Positions 8,456-18,515 of a DNA stretch of 64,000 nt are shown here, piece after piece (position 1 is the first letter of the stretch; the number at the start of each line of letters is the position of its first letter). The notes under the pieces are model-generated. The model saw only the letters and a list, made by a program, of their open reading frames with translations. It was not told the DNA's origin and made no database searches. Position numbers and translations under genes: made by a program. Origin of the DNA: Candidatus Falkowbacteria bacterium (GTDB lineage: Bacteria > Patescibacteriota > Patescibacteriia > Patescibacteriales > Patescibacteriaceae); contig CP065010.1 in NCBI GenBank assembly GCA_016699775.1, positions 1 to 64,000 of the forward strand. Reading direction: 5' to 3'.

Positions 8456-9844
8456 TTAACGCCCAATTGTTTGTTGGATACGACTAACAGCTAAATTAAC
8501 TACTTTTTCTATTTCTTCACTATTAACAATAACCGCATCAATCATTTCATTAAGAGCGCCCTCAGCTGCAATAACATCTTTTCCACGATACCAATTTTTT
8601 GCAGTTAAGACTTGTGAAGCAAATACCTTTAATGTATCGTCAGCCAATTGTTCTTTTAAGAGAGTGCGCAGGGCTGCCGGTTTACGAACTCTTTCAAGAT
8701 ACATTTTAGCTTGCTCTGGTTTTGTTGTCATAAACTGCACAAAGTCCCAGGCTTCATTTGGATACTTTGTTTTTGCCGAAACTGTTTCCACCCAATAATT
8801 AGCTGTATTAGCTTCGGTTGGATTACCTTCAATTTGTGGGAACTTAGCAATGCCAAAATTTAACTTTGGTGCTTGAGATTGAATTATTGGCAAGTGATAT
8901 GAATAACCAAAAAATATTGCTAGTTTGCCATTAATAAAATGTTGCAAAGAATTATCTAAACTACTATTCCAACTGTATACTTCTTTAGCTGGGTTAGCAA
9001 AATCACTATAAAAACGAATCGCATCAACTCCAGGGTTGTAGCCTTGTCGATCACGGAAAACACTTGGAATCCTATTGAAAGTAACAGTATTTCCTTCCAT
9101 CATAACAGCACCATTTTGCATCATTAAGGCTGAAAGAATATCCGAAGATCGCTCAATATTTTTTGAACCTCCAAGAGCCACACCTGATTGAATCAACTCA
9201 CCACGAACATCTTGCTTAGTTAATTTTTTTACTTGTTGTTGAAAATCTTGATTCCAATATGGTGATAATTCTGGAATACCAGCATTATTTAATAAATCTT
9301 TATTATAATACATGGCTAAGGTATCAATAAATAAAGGCAGGCCATAAACTTTCTCTTTTCCATCAGTTGAGATAATAACATCAGGAGCGACCGCATCAAC
9401 AAAATTCTGCTTTACCTCACTTAACGAAATACTCTTTTTTGTTTGAACTTCACCAACCACTTCTTTTTTAAAAGTTCCCGTCACGACTGGACGTATCATT
9501 GTAATATTCTCAGGCATTGGCGCTATCTTGGTTTGGTATTTTCTAATCCAAGTGTTTTGAATAGAAAAAATATCTGGGCCACGGTCTTCTGCCCAGGCAT
9601 CCAAGAGAGCTGCTTCATATTCATCATAACTGAGCTTACGATAATTAATCTTAATGTTTGGCTGAGATGTATTGTATGCATCAATAATCGGTTTAAGATC
9701 ATCTTGACCATCCCAAACCCGCCAATAGTTTAAGGTAACTGAGTCCAAGGCCTTTTGAACTGGCTTTTTTGAAGAAGTACATCCAGCTCCGGCAGTTACA
9801 ACAAAAACTAATAGTAAAAATACAATTGAAATTTTTTTACGCAT
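8456..9844 (-). CDS. ABC-type extracellular solute-binding lipoprotein
   Basis: 462 residues. A lipoprotein signal with lipobox TAGAGC (Cys at about 21) is followed by a family-1 solute-binding fold: VTLNYWRVWDGQDDLKPIIDAYN, then KVYGLPLFIDTLAMYYNKDLLNNAGI, and near the C-terminus YPNEAWDFVQFMTTKPEQAKMYLE. Such proteins usually deliver sugars or oligosaccharides to an ABC importer. No permease or ATPase gene is next to it, so the ligand and partner are unknown. Lgt and LspA, which lipidate and process it, are both encoded in this window. First gene of the run that ends with recA. Confidence 0.88.
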   Translation of the reverse strand: MRKKISIVFLLLVFVVTAGAGCTSSKKPVQKALDSVTLNYWRVWDGQDDLKPIIDAYNTSQPNIKINYRKLSYDEYEAALLDAWAEDRGPDIFSIQNTWIRKYQTKIAPMPENITMIRPVVTGTFKKEVVGEVQTKKSISLSEVKQNFVDAVAPDVIISTDGKEKVYGLPLFIDTLAMYYNKDLLNNAGIPELSPYWNQDFQQQVKKLTKQDVRGELIQSGVALGGSKNIERSSDILSALMMQNGAVMMEGNTVTFNRIPSVFRDRQGYNPGVDAIRFYSDFANPAKEVYSWNSSLDNSLQHFINGKLAIFFGYSYHLPIIQSQAPKLNFGIAKFPQIEGNPTEANTANYWVETVSAKTKYPNEAWDFVQFMTTKPEQAKMYLERVRKPAALRTLLKEQLADDTLKVFASQVLTAKNWYRGKDVIAAEGALNEMIDAVIVNSEEIEKVVNLAVSRIQQTIGR

Positions 9845-9995
9845 AAAGACAAATATATGTATAGTATAGCAGATAGACCAAAAAGATAGAAACCCAAAGG
9901 TGTCAAATTATTTTCTTTCCTAACCCTGTCTATTATTTAATTTTATGTCATCCTCACGAATACTGGGATCTCGTCATTATATATTTCTTATATTT

Positions 9996-11519
9996 TTAGT
10001 CTATTGATTGCCGATACTGCAAAGCTTCAGCCACATGTTTTGCTTCAATCATTTGACTGCCTTCAAGATCAGCAATAGTGCGAGCAACTTTTAAGACGCG
10101 AAAATAGGCTCTAGCTGACAAATGAAGGCGACTTGAAGCTTCCCGTAATAATTGCCCTGAGCTAGTATCTAATACACAAAACTGCCTAACCAAGGCTGAG
10201 GACATATCTCGGTTGGTCAAAACTTCAAGATGATTTTTGAATCGTTGAATTTGATATTCACGAGCAGCTTGAACTCGTCTTTTAATTGTATCTGATGTTT
10301 CTACCTTTCTTTGATTGGTTAATTTTAAAAATGACACTCTGGGCACTGTAATATGTAAATCAATTCTATCCAAGATTGGTCCAGAAATTCTTTTTTTGTA
10401 ATTAATAATTTGTTGCATAGAACAAGAGCATTTTTTTTCTAAGTCTCCAGAGTAACCACAAGGACAGGGATTCATAGCAGCCACTAACATAAATTTGGCT
10501 GGAAATAATAAATTGCCAGCAGCTCGACTAATCGTAATATATCCATCTTCCAATGGCTGACGTAAATGCTCCAAGACTGCTCTTGAAAACTCTCCAAACT
10601 CATCAAGAAATAATACTCCACGATGCGCCAAAGATATTTCCCCAGGTCGTGGCCAACTACCTCCTCCAACCAGAGCAGTGGCTGATGCACTATGATGAGG
10701 GGATCGGAAGGGTCTTTCTTGTATCAATGAGTGATGCGCGTTAAGACGTCCTGCGACGCTATAGATTTTAGTAATTTCTATAGCTTCTTCAAATTGAAGG
10801 GTTGGTAAAATTGATGACATTGTTCGAGCTAATAATGTTTTTCCAGATCCAGGCACACCCGACATAAGCATATTATGACCCCCGGCGGCTGCGATTTCCA
10901 AAGCTCTTTTAGCTTGCTCTTGACCAGAAATTTCTGACATATTCCACTGTGTTGGCTTTACTACTTCAATTTGTTGATGATGAACATACTCTGCAATCAT
11001 TTTTATATTTCGTAAGTGATCAATGAGCTCTGCTAAATTTCTCACCGGTCTAATATCAATACCTTTAACTAACTTTGCTTCCGGTGCGTTTGTCAAAGGC
11101 ACAAAAATTGTTGTATTACCTTGGCGCCGTGCTGCCAAGGTAATTGGCAAAATTCCCTGAACTGGTCTAACTTGTCCCGATAAGGCAAGTTCACCAATAA
11201 ATAAGGAAGAGCTAAGGAGTTTTGTTTGAGGAATTTTTTTTGAAACTAGTAATATACTAACCGCGATTGGCAAATCATAATTTGGTCCTTGCTTTTTAAG
11301 ATTAGCTGGGGCTAAGTTAACAGTTACTTTAATTCTTGGAAATTCTACATTAGAATTTCTAACCGCACTGCGAACCCTCTCTCTTGATTCAGAAACTGCC
11401 ATATCTGGCAATCCAACAATGGCAAAAGAACCGAGTTCTCCGCCACCAATCTCAGCTTCAACTTCAATAATTTCAGCATTCAACCCGACAATAGCTGCGG
11501 AAAATATTTTTGATGACAT
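9996..11519 (-). CDS. YifB/ComM family Mg-chelatase-like AAA+ ATPase
   Basis: 507 residues. The N-terminal ChlI-like domain (GGGELGSFAIVGLPDMAVSE.., VTVNLAPANLKKQGPNYDLP) is followed by an AAA+ module with Walker A GVPGSGKTLLARTMS, Walker B GVLFLDEFGEF and MNPCPCGYSG, then the C-terminal ChlI domain (LSARAYFRVLKVARTIADLEG). ComM in naturally competent bacteria is a branch-migration helicase for integrating taken-up DNA; YifB orthologues are widespread. Many CPR bacteria are thought to take up DNA, so a role in transformation is plausible but not shown. An AT-rich repeat lies just upstream. Confidence 0.93.
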   Translation of the reverse strand: MSSKIFSAAIVGLNAEIIEVEAEIGGGELGSFAIVGLPDMAVSESRERVRSAVRNSNVEFPRIKVTVNLAPANLKKQGPNYDLPIAVSILLVSKKIPQTKLLSSSLFIGELALSGQVRPVQGILPITLAARRQGNTTIFVPLTNAPEAKLVKGIDIRPVRNLAELIDHLRNIKMIAEYVHHQQIEVVKPTQWNMSEISGQEQAKRALEIAAAGGHNMLMSGVPGSGKTLLARTMSSILPTLQFEEAIEITKIYSVAGRLNAHHSLIQERPFRSPHHSASATALVGGGSWPRPGEISLAHRGVLFLDEFGEFSRAVLEHLRQPLEDGYITISRAAGNLLFPAKFMLVAAMNPCPCGYSGDLEKKCSCSMQQIINYKKRISGPILDRIDLHITVPRVSFLKLTNQRKVETSDTIKRRVQAAREYQIQRFKNHLEVLTNRDMSSALVRQFCVLDTSSGQLLREASSRLHLSARAYFRVLKVARTIADLEGSQMIEAKHVAEALQYRQSID

Positions 11520-11552
11520 AGAATATAGTTAAAAGTTATAAGGTTATAAGGT

Positions 11553-11897
11553 TCATAAAGTCTTTATGAACCCAGAGAGTAATTTTGATATCTGAATAGA
11601 TAATAAATAGAGTAAATCAAACTGCTCTGTAGAAAAATATTTTAATTCTTTTCCTATATATAACATTGACCTAACTTCAGCCACCGAACCTTTAGCTATA
11701 TATAAATAATTTTTTAATTCTTTATTACTTCTTCTCTCAAATCCTTCAGCAATATTATTACTTATTGATATAGAGGCTCTTTGTATTTGATCTTTATACC
11801 CATAGTCACGATTTAATTTTAAATTATGATAAATTAAAATTGTTAATTCTTGACCTTTTTGCCAAGCGATTATATTCTCAAATCTATTTATTTTCAT
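11553..11897 (-). CDS. Four-helix bundle protein (23S rRNA IVS family)
   Basis: 114 residues, usual for the family. The family pattern is clear: FENIIAWQKGQELTILIYHN, DQIQRASISISNNIAEGFERR and KNYLYIAKGSVAEVRSMLYIG. Proteins of this family were first seen in intervening sequences of 23S rRNA and resemble Avd of diversity-generating retroelements. Their function in free-standing form is unknown. The 3' end lies inside a copy of the AT-rich repeat (11528-11575), whose inverted arms surround the stop codon. Confidence 0.9.
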   Translation of the reverse strand: MKINRFENIIAWQKGQELTILIYHNLKLNRDYGYKDQIQRASISISNNIAEGFERRSNKELKNYLYIAKGSVAEVRSMLYIGKELKYFSTEQFDLLYLLSIQISKLLSGFIKTL

Positions 11898-11939
11898 AAT
11901 TTCTTTAAAAACTTTATTACTTTTTTACTTTTTGAACAC

Positions 11940-11963
11940 AAAAAACACGGGCTGACCCGTGTT
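11940..11963 (-). terminator. Terminator after the 12.0-12.4 kb gene
   Basis: On the minus strand AACACGGG - TCAG - CCCGTGTT is followed by TTTT. It lies downstream of the hypothetical gene at 12039-12437 and would end the groES-groEL transcript if that gene is co-transcribed. Confidence 0.85.
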
Positions 11964-12038
11964 CATGCCCCTCCTGAGTAAATTGTATTTTCACTATATC
12001 AACTCTTATATATTATTACAAACACTTTCTATTATTTT

Positions 12039-12437
12039 CTACTTCTCATTAATTATTTCGATATTTTCAAAATCCTTCTCGTGTAGGATATCATAGATAC
12101 GCTGTATTATTTGATCTTTATTTCCTCCTAACTGTAGAATTTTCATAGTTCTCTCAAGATCATTAGGATTAACAGATTTAAGAACATTTTCAATCATAGT
12201 ATTAAGCGCTTGCCCATCAATTCTCGCATGACTACCGAAAACCTTTTTTTCATCAAAAGAAACCATATTACTCGGCCATATATATTCACCACTCTCTCCA
12301 CTTTCTTCGTCGAATTTATTATTAAATAACTCACCTAAAATTGGATCATTGTCTAATATATCATAAACCTTAAGTGCATCAATATCTGAGCCTCTTTCTT
12401 TACTATGATCGCCTGGTAATGAAAATATTTCAGCCAT
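12039..12437 (-). CDS. Hypothetical protein (132 aa) downstream of groEL
   Basis: I do not recognise a family. The protein is acidic in its first half (DIDALKVYDILDNDPILGEL, FDEESGESGEYIWP). The second half is helical (GQALNTMIENVLKSVNPNDLERTMKI, then KDQIIQRIYDILHEKDF). It has no signal peptide or membrane segment. It follows groEL by 83 bases on the same strand and is closed by a clear terminator, so it may be the third gene of the heat-shock operon or may have its own promoter. Confidence 0.7.
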   Translation of the reverse strand: MAEIFSLPGDHSKERGSDIDALKVYDILDNDPILGELFNNKFDEESGESGEYIWPSNMVSFDEKKVFGSHARIDGQALNTMIENVLKSVNPNDLERTMKILQLGGNKDQIIQRIYDILHEKDFENIEIINEK

Positions 12438-12520
12438 ATAATAATTATTTAGATATTTCTATAGAATTAATTCACGCCGAGTTTATCCTAAGTTGTTCAA
12501 GATGAAAACGACCCTTTGTG

Positions 12521-14287
<1,767 letters not shown>

Positions 14288-14578
14288 TTACTCAACTATG
14301 AGCATCACATCAGATTCACGAATAACTAAATATTCAACTCCTTCAACTTTAATCTCGTCCGGTGAGTATTTTTTAAACATAACCTTGTCTCCAACTTTAA
14401 CTTCCATCGGAGCTACTTGTCCATTATCCAAACGCTTACCTGGGCCAGCCGAAATAACTTCACCTTTTTCTGATTTTTCTTTATCAATCGTATCCGGCAA
14501 GACAATTCCTGATTTAGTAACTGCTTCATCACTAAAAGGTTTAACAATTAAATAATCTGAGAGTGGTCGTAATGTCAT
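14288..14578 (-). CDS. groS: Co-chaperonin GroES
   Basis: 96 residues from the ATG at 14576-14578 (MTLRPLSDYLIVKPFSDE). A longer in-frame start at 14588 adds MINN. I prefer the shorter one because it matches the family and an AGGG sits upstream of it. Family features: the mobile loop region EAVTKSGIVLPDT, the roof GEVISAGPGKR, and GDKVMFKKYSPDEIKVEGVEYLVIRESD. It caps GroEL. First gene of the groES-groEL operon, behind a CIRCE element. Confidence 0.97.
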   Translation of the reverse strand: MTLRPLSDYLIVKPFSDEAVTKSGIVLPDTIDKEKSEKGEVISAGPGKRLDNGQVAPMEVKVGDKVMFKKYSPDEIKVEGVEYLVIRESDVMLIVE

Positions 14579-14656
14579 ATTGTTTATCATCCCTGCTTAG
14601 CTGTTTATAGTCATAAACAAGGAACTGTTAATGAATAAAAAGGTTAAATTTCTAAA

Positions 14657-14683
14657 TTAGCACTCTACTTACTAGACTGCTAA
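14657..14683 (-). promoter_or_regulatory. CIRCE operator (HrcA binding site)
   Basis: TTAGCACTC - 9 bases - GACTGCTAA, one mismatch from the classical CIRCE inverted repeat TTAGCACTC-N9-GAGTGCTAA. It covers the start of the groES leader just downstream of the -10 box. HrcA repression of groE is the known use of this element. hrcA itself is not in the window. Confidence 0.92.
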
Positions 14684-14691
14684 GTATCCCT

Positions 14692-14720
14692 ATTTTAGGT
14701 TATGAGAGGCTCTCTGTCAA
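14692..14720 (-). promoter_or_regulatory. Promoter of groES-groEL
   Basis: On the minus strand TTGACA (14715-14720), 17-base spacer, TAAAAT (14692-14697). The -35 box overlaps the stop codon region of lgt. The CIRCE element begins 8 bases after the -10. Confidence 0.88.
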
Positions 14721-15514
14721 GAGTCTTTTTGAGGCACTGAAAAACGAGGTGAGACAATAAGACTTACACCAATAATAACTAAAATAATACTCATGATCTG
14801 AGGCCAGCGTATATTAAAAATTAAGGGAGTGGGGTCTATTTTTATAAACTCTAAAGCAAATCGTAGTATGCCATATAAGATAAAATAACTACCAACAATA
14901 ATCTGGTATTTTATACGGCTTCTCAATAAAATTAATAAAAAAATACAGATCACCAAACTGCCAATTGATTCATATAAAAAAGTTGGATGAAAATATAAAT
15001 ACTTATAGTACCCTTCGGGACGATATAATGCCTCAATCGGAATACCCCAGGGTTTACTTGTTGGCACACCAAACAATTCTTGATTAAACCAATTACCCCA
15101 TCTGCCAATCGCCTGACCAAGCGCGACGGCAGGAGTAAGAACAGCAGCTAATTTCCAAAAATCTAGTTTCTTTTTTTTAATAAATATAATGAGGGCAATA
15201 ACACCACCAATTAATCCACCATGAATCGCCAACCCTCCATTCCAAAGTTGAAATATTTCTATGGGTGCGTTGATATAATATGAAAAATTTAATCCTATCT
15301 CATATATTCGCGCACCAATCAATCCTCCAATAATTAACCAAATTGCTAGATCAAATATTGTTTCACTGGAAATGTTTTTATGTTTGCCAATTTTCACAGC
15401 CAGTGCCAAAGCACAACTCATTGCCAAAGCTAAAACAATGCCATACCAATAAATACTTAGTGGTCCAATGCTAATAGCAATTGGGCTTGGTGAGAAAGTA
15501 TGCAGGAAGTTCAT
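14717..15514 (-). CDS. lgt: Prolipoprotein diacylglyceryl transferase
   Basis: 265 residues from the start at 15514 (MNFLHTFSPSPIAISIGPLS); an upstream ATG at 15532 would add MSYTYS. Seven or so membrane segments. The Lgt signature is present around GQAIGRWGNWFNQELFGVPT (G-R-x-GN-x-x-N-x-E), preceded by the conserved GGLIGARIYE and AIHGGLIGG and followed by HPTFLYESI. Lgt attaches diacylglycerol to the lipobox cysteine. It serves the lipoproteins seen here (8.5, 15.8 and 57.8 kb), and LspA at 26.6 kb does the next step. Confidence 0.97.
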   Translation of the reverse strand: MNFLHTFSPSPIAISIGPLSIYWYGIVLALAMSCALALAVKIGKHKNISSETIFDLAIWLIIGGLIGARIYEIGLNFSYYINAPIEIFQLWNGGLAIHGGLIGGVIALIIFIKKKKLDFWKLAAVLTPAVALGQAIGRWGNWFNQELFGVPTSKPWGIPIEALYRPEGYYKYLYFHPTFLYESIGSLVICIFLLILLRSRIKYQIIVGSYFILYGILRFALEFIKIDPTPLIFNIRWPQIMSIILVIIGVSLIVSPRFSVPQKDS

Positions 15515-15536
15515 AGAGTAAGTATAGGACAAAATG

Positions 15537-15715
15537 TTAAAAGTTCATAAGGCTATAATGTTATAAAGATTTATATTTTTTCTTTCCAATTGTATTCTGC
15601 CATCCCTCGTCTTCTCTGTCATCCCCGCGAAGACGGGGACCCAGTCTTAATTTTATAACATAAATGTCATTTCCAACCTGTCTCTGTCATCCCCGACTTG
15701 ATCGGGGATCTCGTG
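15537..15715. repeat. Mixed repeat block: AT-rich unit and GC-rich palindromes
   Basis: After an AT-rich unit (AAAAGTTCATAAGGCTATAA) come two GC-rich palindromes: GTCATCCCCGCGAAGACGGGGAC (about 15620-15642) and GTCATCCCCGACTTGATCGGGGATC (about 15687-15711), the latter followed by TCGTGAATAAT. The second family also occurs near 9950, 19685, 20488-20585, 22015-22100, 24770-24800 and 60196-60340. No gene is seen in this gap. Confidence 0.85.
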
Positions 15716-15730
15716 AATAATAGAAAATAA

Positions 15731-15769
15731 AAAACCTCCCGTGTTGCTTGATGCTCGATGGGAGGTTTT
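15731..15769 (-). terminator. Terminator of the 15.8-16.2 kb lipoprotein gene
   Basis: AAAACCTCCC / GGGAGGTTTT with a 19-base loop. On the minus strand it is followed by a T-rich run. Confidence 0.88.
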
Positions 15770-15793
15770 GCCATATCAGGAGGATTTTGGCAA

Positions 15794-16168
15794 CTATTCT
15801 AACTGGAAAAAGGCGGGATCAGGCGGTTTATTTGTAAATACAAAAACCGTTCTTGTTCCCGTTGATTGAACTTCAGTAATAAGAAGTGCATCATCAGGAT
15901 GCTTCTTCTTATATAATGAAGCACTTATACAATCAAGAGTGGTTAACTTACGATTGTATTTTATAAATGCCTTTGGTCCAAGAACTTTTATATTATTCTG
16001 GACAAGTGTGTCCGTATCCTCATTGGGAGTTTTATTGAAGATTTCAAAACTCTCAACTTCTGCCAAGCCACAAGGATCATTAGCTGGCCGTGTACATCCT
16101 CCAAAAATTAGGAGGCTTAGCAGAAACAGGATAAAACCTATTATTATTGCTACATCAATTTTTTTCAA
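15794..16168 (-). CDS. Small orphan lipoprotein (124 aa), TTG start
   Basis: A signal peptide (KKIDVAIIIGFILFLLSLL) ends in lipobox IFGGC (Cys about 25). The mature part of ~100 residues has no family I recognise; it contains two more cysteines and ends DPAFFQLE. The start codon is TTG (16166-16168), supported by AAAGGAG six bases upstream, a much better SD than most genes here. It is a complete single-gene unit with its own promoter and terminator. The layout and SD are like the lipoprotein at 57.8 kb but unlike the surrounding genes, so recent acquisition is possible. Confidence 0.8.
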   Translation of the reverse strand: MKKIDVAIIIGFILFLLSLLIFGGCTRPANDPCGLAEVESFEIFNKTPNEDTDTLVQNNIKVLGPKAFIKYNRKLTTLDCISASLYKKKHPDDALLITEVQSTGTRTVFVFTNKPPDPAFFQLE

Positions 16169-16255
16169 AATATTCTCCTTTTAGTTTAGATTTGTTTTCA
16201 AATTTTTAAAATTTTAAAATAAAAGCCAAAAAAATTGACCTTTACTTATAATAGT

Positions 16256-16284
16256 ATTATATCACATAAACCAAATAAAGTCAA
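16256..16284 (-). promoter_or_regulatory. Promoter of the 15.8-16.2 kb lipoprotein
   Basis: On the minus strand TTGACT (16279-16284), 17-base spacer, TATAAT (16256-16261). The leader is about 80 nt. Confidence 0.88.
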
Positions 16285-16317
16285 CTAACCTGCTGTATAT
16301 AAGGCTAATATTAGTCT

Positions 16318-16968
16318 TTATTTAAGTCTAATAACAAAATCTGACTTGGAAAAACGAACTTTTTTCTCTTTAGCCTCAGAGTCTTGGTCTGAACGATAGC
16401 CGAGAGCGCAAACAACTCTTGAACGAAGATTATATTTCTTTAAATTTAAAACTTTGTCCAAAACTTCTGACTTAAAACCACCAATCGGTGCCGCGTCAAT
16501 TCGTAGCAAAGCTGCCGATGCAATTAAAACACCAAGATCAATAAATGCCTGATCGCCAGCCCATTCATCTAATTCTTTATGACTTGTTTCAGTAATAAAC
16601 GCTCGACGAGCTTTACGCAAATTAGCAACCTGTTCGTTTGATAGTTTTCGTTCTTTGGCGAATAAATCAATAAACGAATCGACAAAAGTAGTTGTAAATT
16701 TTCGGTATGTGCAAAAAACCAAAAGATAGGGTGCTTCGATTATTTTCGGTTGATTACATGCCGTATCATAAATTTTTTGACGAACTTTTTTATTATTCGA
16801 AATTACCACAATTTTATATGGCATTAAACCGAGAGATGAGGGCGATAGTCTAGCAATTTCTAAGAGCGCCTCAAGATCAGTAGCAGTTAATTTCTTTTTT
16901 GGATTAAATCGTTTAACTGCATAACGCCAATTCATGGCGGAGATTATATCTTTTGTAGAAAGTTTCAT
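16318..16968 (-). CDS. Nitroreductase-family NAD(P)H flavin oxidoreductase
   Basis: 216 residues from the ATG at 16968 (MKLSTKDIISAMNWRYAVKR); an upstream ATG at 16986 is possible. Pattern of the NfsB-like family: the R-x-xVKRF FMN-phosphate contact near the N-terminus, LLEIARLSPSSLGLMPYKIVVI, DQAFIDLGVLIASAAL, and GYRSDQDSEAKEKKVRFSKSD at the end. Such enzymes bind FMN and reduce quinones, nitro compounds or flavins. The natural substrate is not predictable. Stands alone on the minus strand, 112 bases downstream of trhO. Confidence 0.9.
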   Translation of the reverse strand: MKLSTKDIISAMNWRYAVKRFNPKKKLTATDLEALLEIARLSPSSLGLMPYKIVVISNNKKVRQKIYDTACNQPKIIEAPYLLVFCTYRKFTTTFVDSFIDLFAKERKLSNEQVANLRKARRAFITETSHKELDEWAGDQAFIDLGVLIASAALLRIDAAPIGGFKSEVLDKVLNLKKYNLRSRVVCALGYRSDQDSEAKEKKVRFSKSDFVIRLK

Positions 16969-17000
16969 ATTTAAATATTTATACAAACTTGTAACTATAC

Positions 17001-17888
17001 TTAATTCAACGTCTTTTCATTTTGTAAAACCAATGGATTACAACTACGCAATCGATCTTGATGTAATAGAAAACAATCATCACAACAAATAATCTTTACA
17101 GATGGTCGGACACTGTCATCACTATAAAATTGTTCAGTTGGAATTTGGCAGTAACTACATTTACTAATAATTTCTCGATCAACACCTTCAACCACCGGAG
17201 TAGTCATCCGATTATCAAAGACAAATAACGAACCCTTAAAATGAGAGGTCGGGTATTGTTGCATATAGGTATGAATACCGTCTTTGAGTTGATAGAGATT
17301 AGAAAAATTATGACGCTTTAAAAGACAGGTTGCCTTTTCGCAACGAATACCACCAGTACAAACTGCCACTACCTTCTTGTTTTTTAAATCTTCGAGCTTT
17401 GGCAAGAGCTCTGTTAAGTCACGAAAATTTCTTAGCTTAGGATCATAGGTTTTCTCAAATTGACCGACTAGAACTTCAAAGTCATTTCGTAAATCAAGCA
17501 CCACAAAGTCTTCATCTTTGACATACATTTCTTCAAGCTCAGCTGCAGTAATCTCTGGGGCTGTTTCCTTGGCAATATCAAAATCACCGGCCCCAAGTGT
17601 TACAATTTCTTTACGAACTTTTATTTTTAACTTCGTAAAAGCTTGGCCAGTACCTTGGCTTTCTTTAATTACTAGATCTTTAAAATCTGGCATGGCATGA
17701 AGAGCTGCTTCATATTTTTTTATATTTTCTTCAGTACCTTCAAAGGTTGCATTAATTCCCTCTGTAGCAATGAGCATTCGTCCGCGCAAATCTAAAGACT
17801 CACAGAGTGCTCGATGCTCGGTGCGAAATTGTTCTGGGTTTTCTATAGTGATGAATTTATAGAAAAGGATGATGAGGTAGTTTTGCAT
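17001..17888 (-). CDS. trhO: tRNA uridine(34) hydroxylase TrhO (rhodanese family)
   Basis: 295 residues. N-terminal acylphosphatase-like domain (CESLDLRGRMLIATEGINATFEG), rhodanese domain with the cysteine loop VAVCTGGIRCEKATCLL (the active-site cysteine in CTGGIRCEK is the TrhO hallmark), and a C-terminal zinc-like cluster (CSYCQIP and IICCDDCFLLHQ). TrhO makes 5-hydroxyuridine at position 34 of tRNA with oxygen as the source. The oxygen requirement is interesting in an otherwise anaerobe-looking gene set. Nine bases downstream of the metallopeptidase gene, so probably co-transcribed. Confidence 0.95.
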   Translation of the reverse strand: MQNYLIILFYKFITIENPEQFRTEHRALCESLDLRGRMLIATEGINATFEGTEENIKKYEAALHAMPDFKDLVIKESQGTGQAFTKLKIKVRKEIVTLGAGDFDIAKETAPEITAAELEEMYVKDEDFVVLDLRNDFEVLVGQFEKTYDPKLRNFRDLTELLPKLEDLKNKKVVAVCTGGIRCEKATCLLKRHNFSNLYQLKDGIHTYMQQYPTSHFKGSLFVFDNRMTTPVVEGVDREIISKCSYCQIPTEQFYSDDSVRPSVKIICCDDCFLLHQDRLRSCNPLVLQNEKTLN

Positions 17889-17897
17889 ATCTTCAAC

Positions 17898-18464
17898 TTA
17901 AGTATAGCGTATATGATTCTTTTTTAATTCTTTGCGAAGTGCTAGATGATGAGGAATTGTCTGGGCAACTAGTTTCCAAAATTTATCCGAGTGATTAAAT
18001 TGTCCAAGGTGGCATAGTTCATGCACAATAATATAATCTGATAGTTCTTGTGGGATAAGGGCAATTTTATAATTAAAATTTAAATTACCTTTTCTTGAAC
18101 AACTACCCCAGCGAGTTTTTTGATTACGAATTGAAATTGAATTGACTTTGAATCGATAGATTACATTATAATGTTCAATTCGTTCATGAGCTAGTTTTCT
18201 CGCTTGTTCTTTATATTGCAGGTATTCAGCTTTTGAGTCTTTTACCTTATGAGAATAGCCGAAAGTGGTAAAATAATCAATCCTTTCAAGAATCCATTGA
18301 GCTTTGGAAACAATAAACTTTTCAATTGTTCTTGATGAAACAAAACGAGGTGCAGAGACAATAAATGAAGCATCAGGATACACAGCCAGACGAACACGTT
18401 TTGAACGAGGGTTGATTTTGAGAGTGTAGGGGATTGTACGGTTGAGGAGGGTGATGGAAGGCAT
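17898..18464 (-). CDS. YgjP-like (DUF45) metallopeptidase
   Basis: 188 residues. The zinc motif VHELCHLGQFNHSDKFW (HExxH with a downstream HSxxFW) and the family motif QKTRWGSCSRKGNLNFNYKI are both complete. The N-terminus has RKVRLAVY-like strands (RSKRVRLAVYPDASFIVSAP). The family is related to SprT/WLM peptidases. Members are common and mostly uncharacterised; E. coli YgjP has been linked to nucleotide hydrolysis. No signal peptide, so cytosolic. Upstream of trhO with a 9-base gap. Confidence 0.9.
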   Translation of the reverse strand: MPSITLLNRTIPYTLKINPRSKRVRLAVYPDASFIVSAPRFVSSRTIEKFIVSKAQWILERIDYFTTFGYSHKVKDSKAEYLQYKEQARKLAHERIEHYNVIYRFKVNSISIRNQKTRWGSCSRKGNLNFNYKIALIPQELSDYIIVHELCHLGQFNHSDKFWKLVAQTIPHHLALRKELKKNHIRYT

Positions 18465-18515
18465 GGGGGATTATTTTTTTATAATATTATATCTACTTTC
18501 TAGTTATATACCTAC

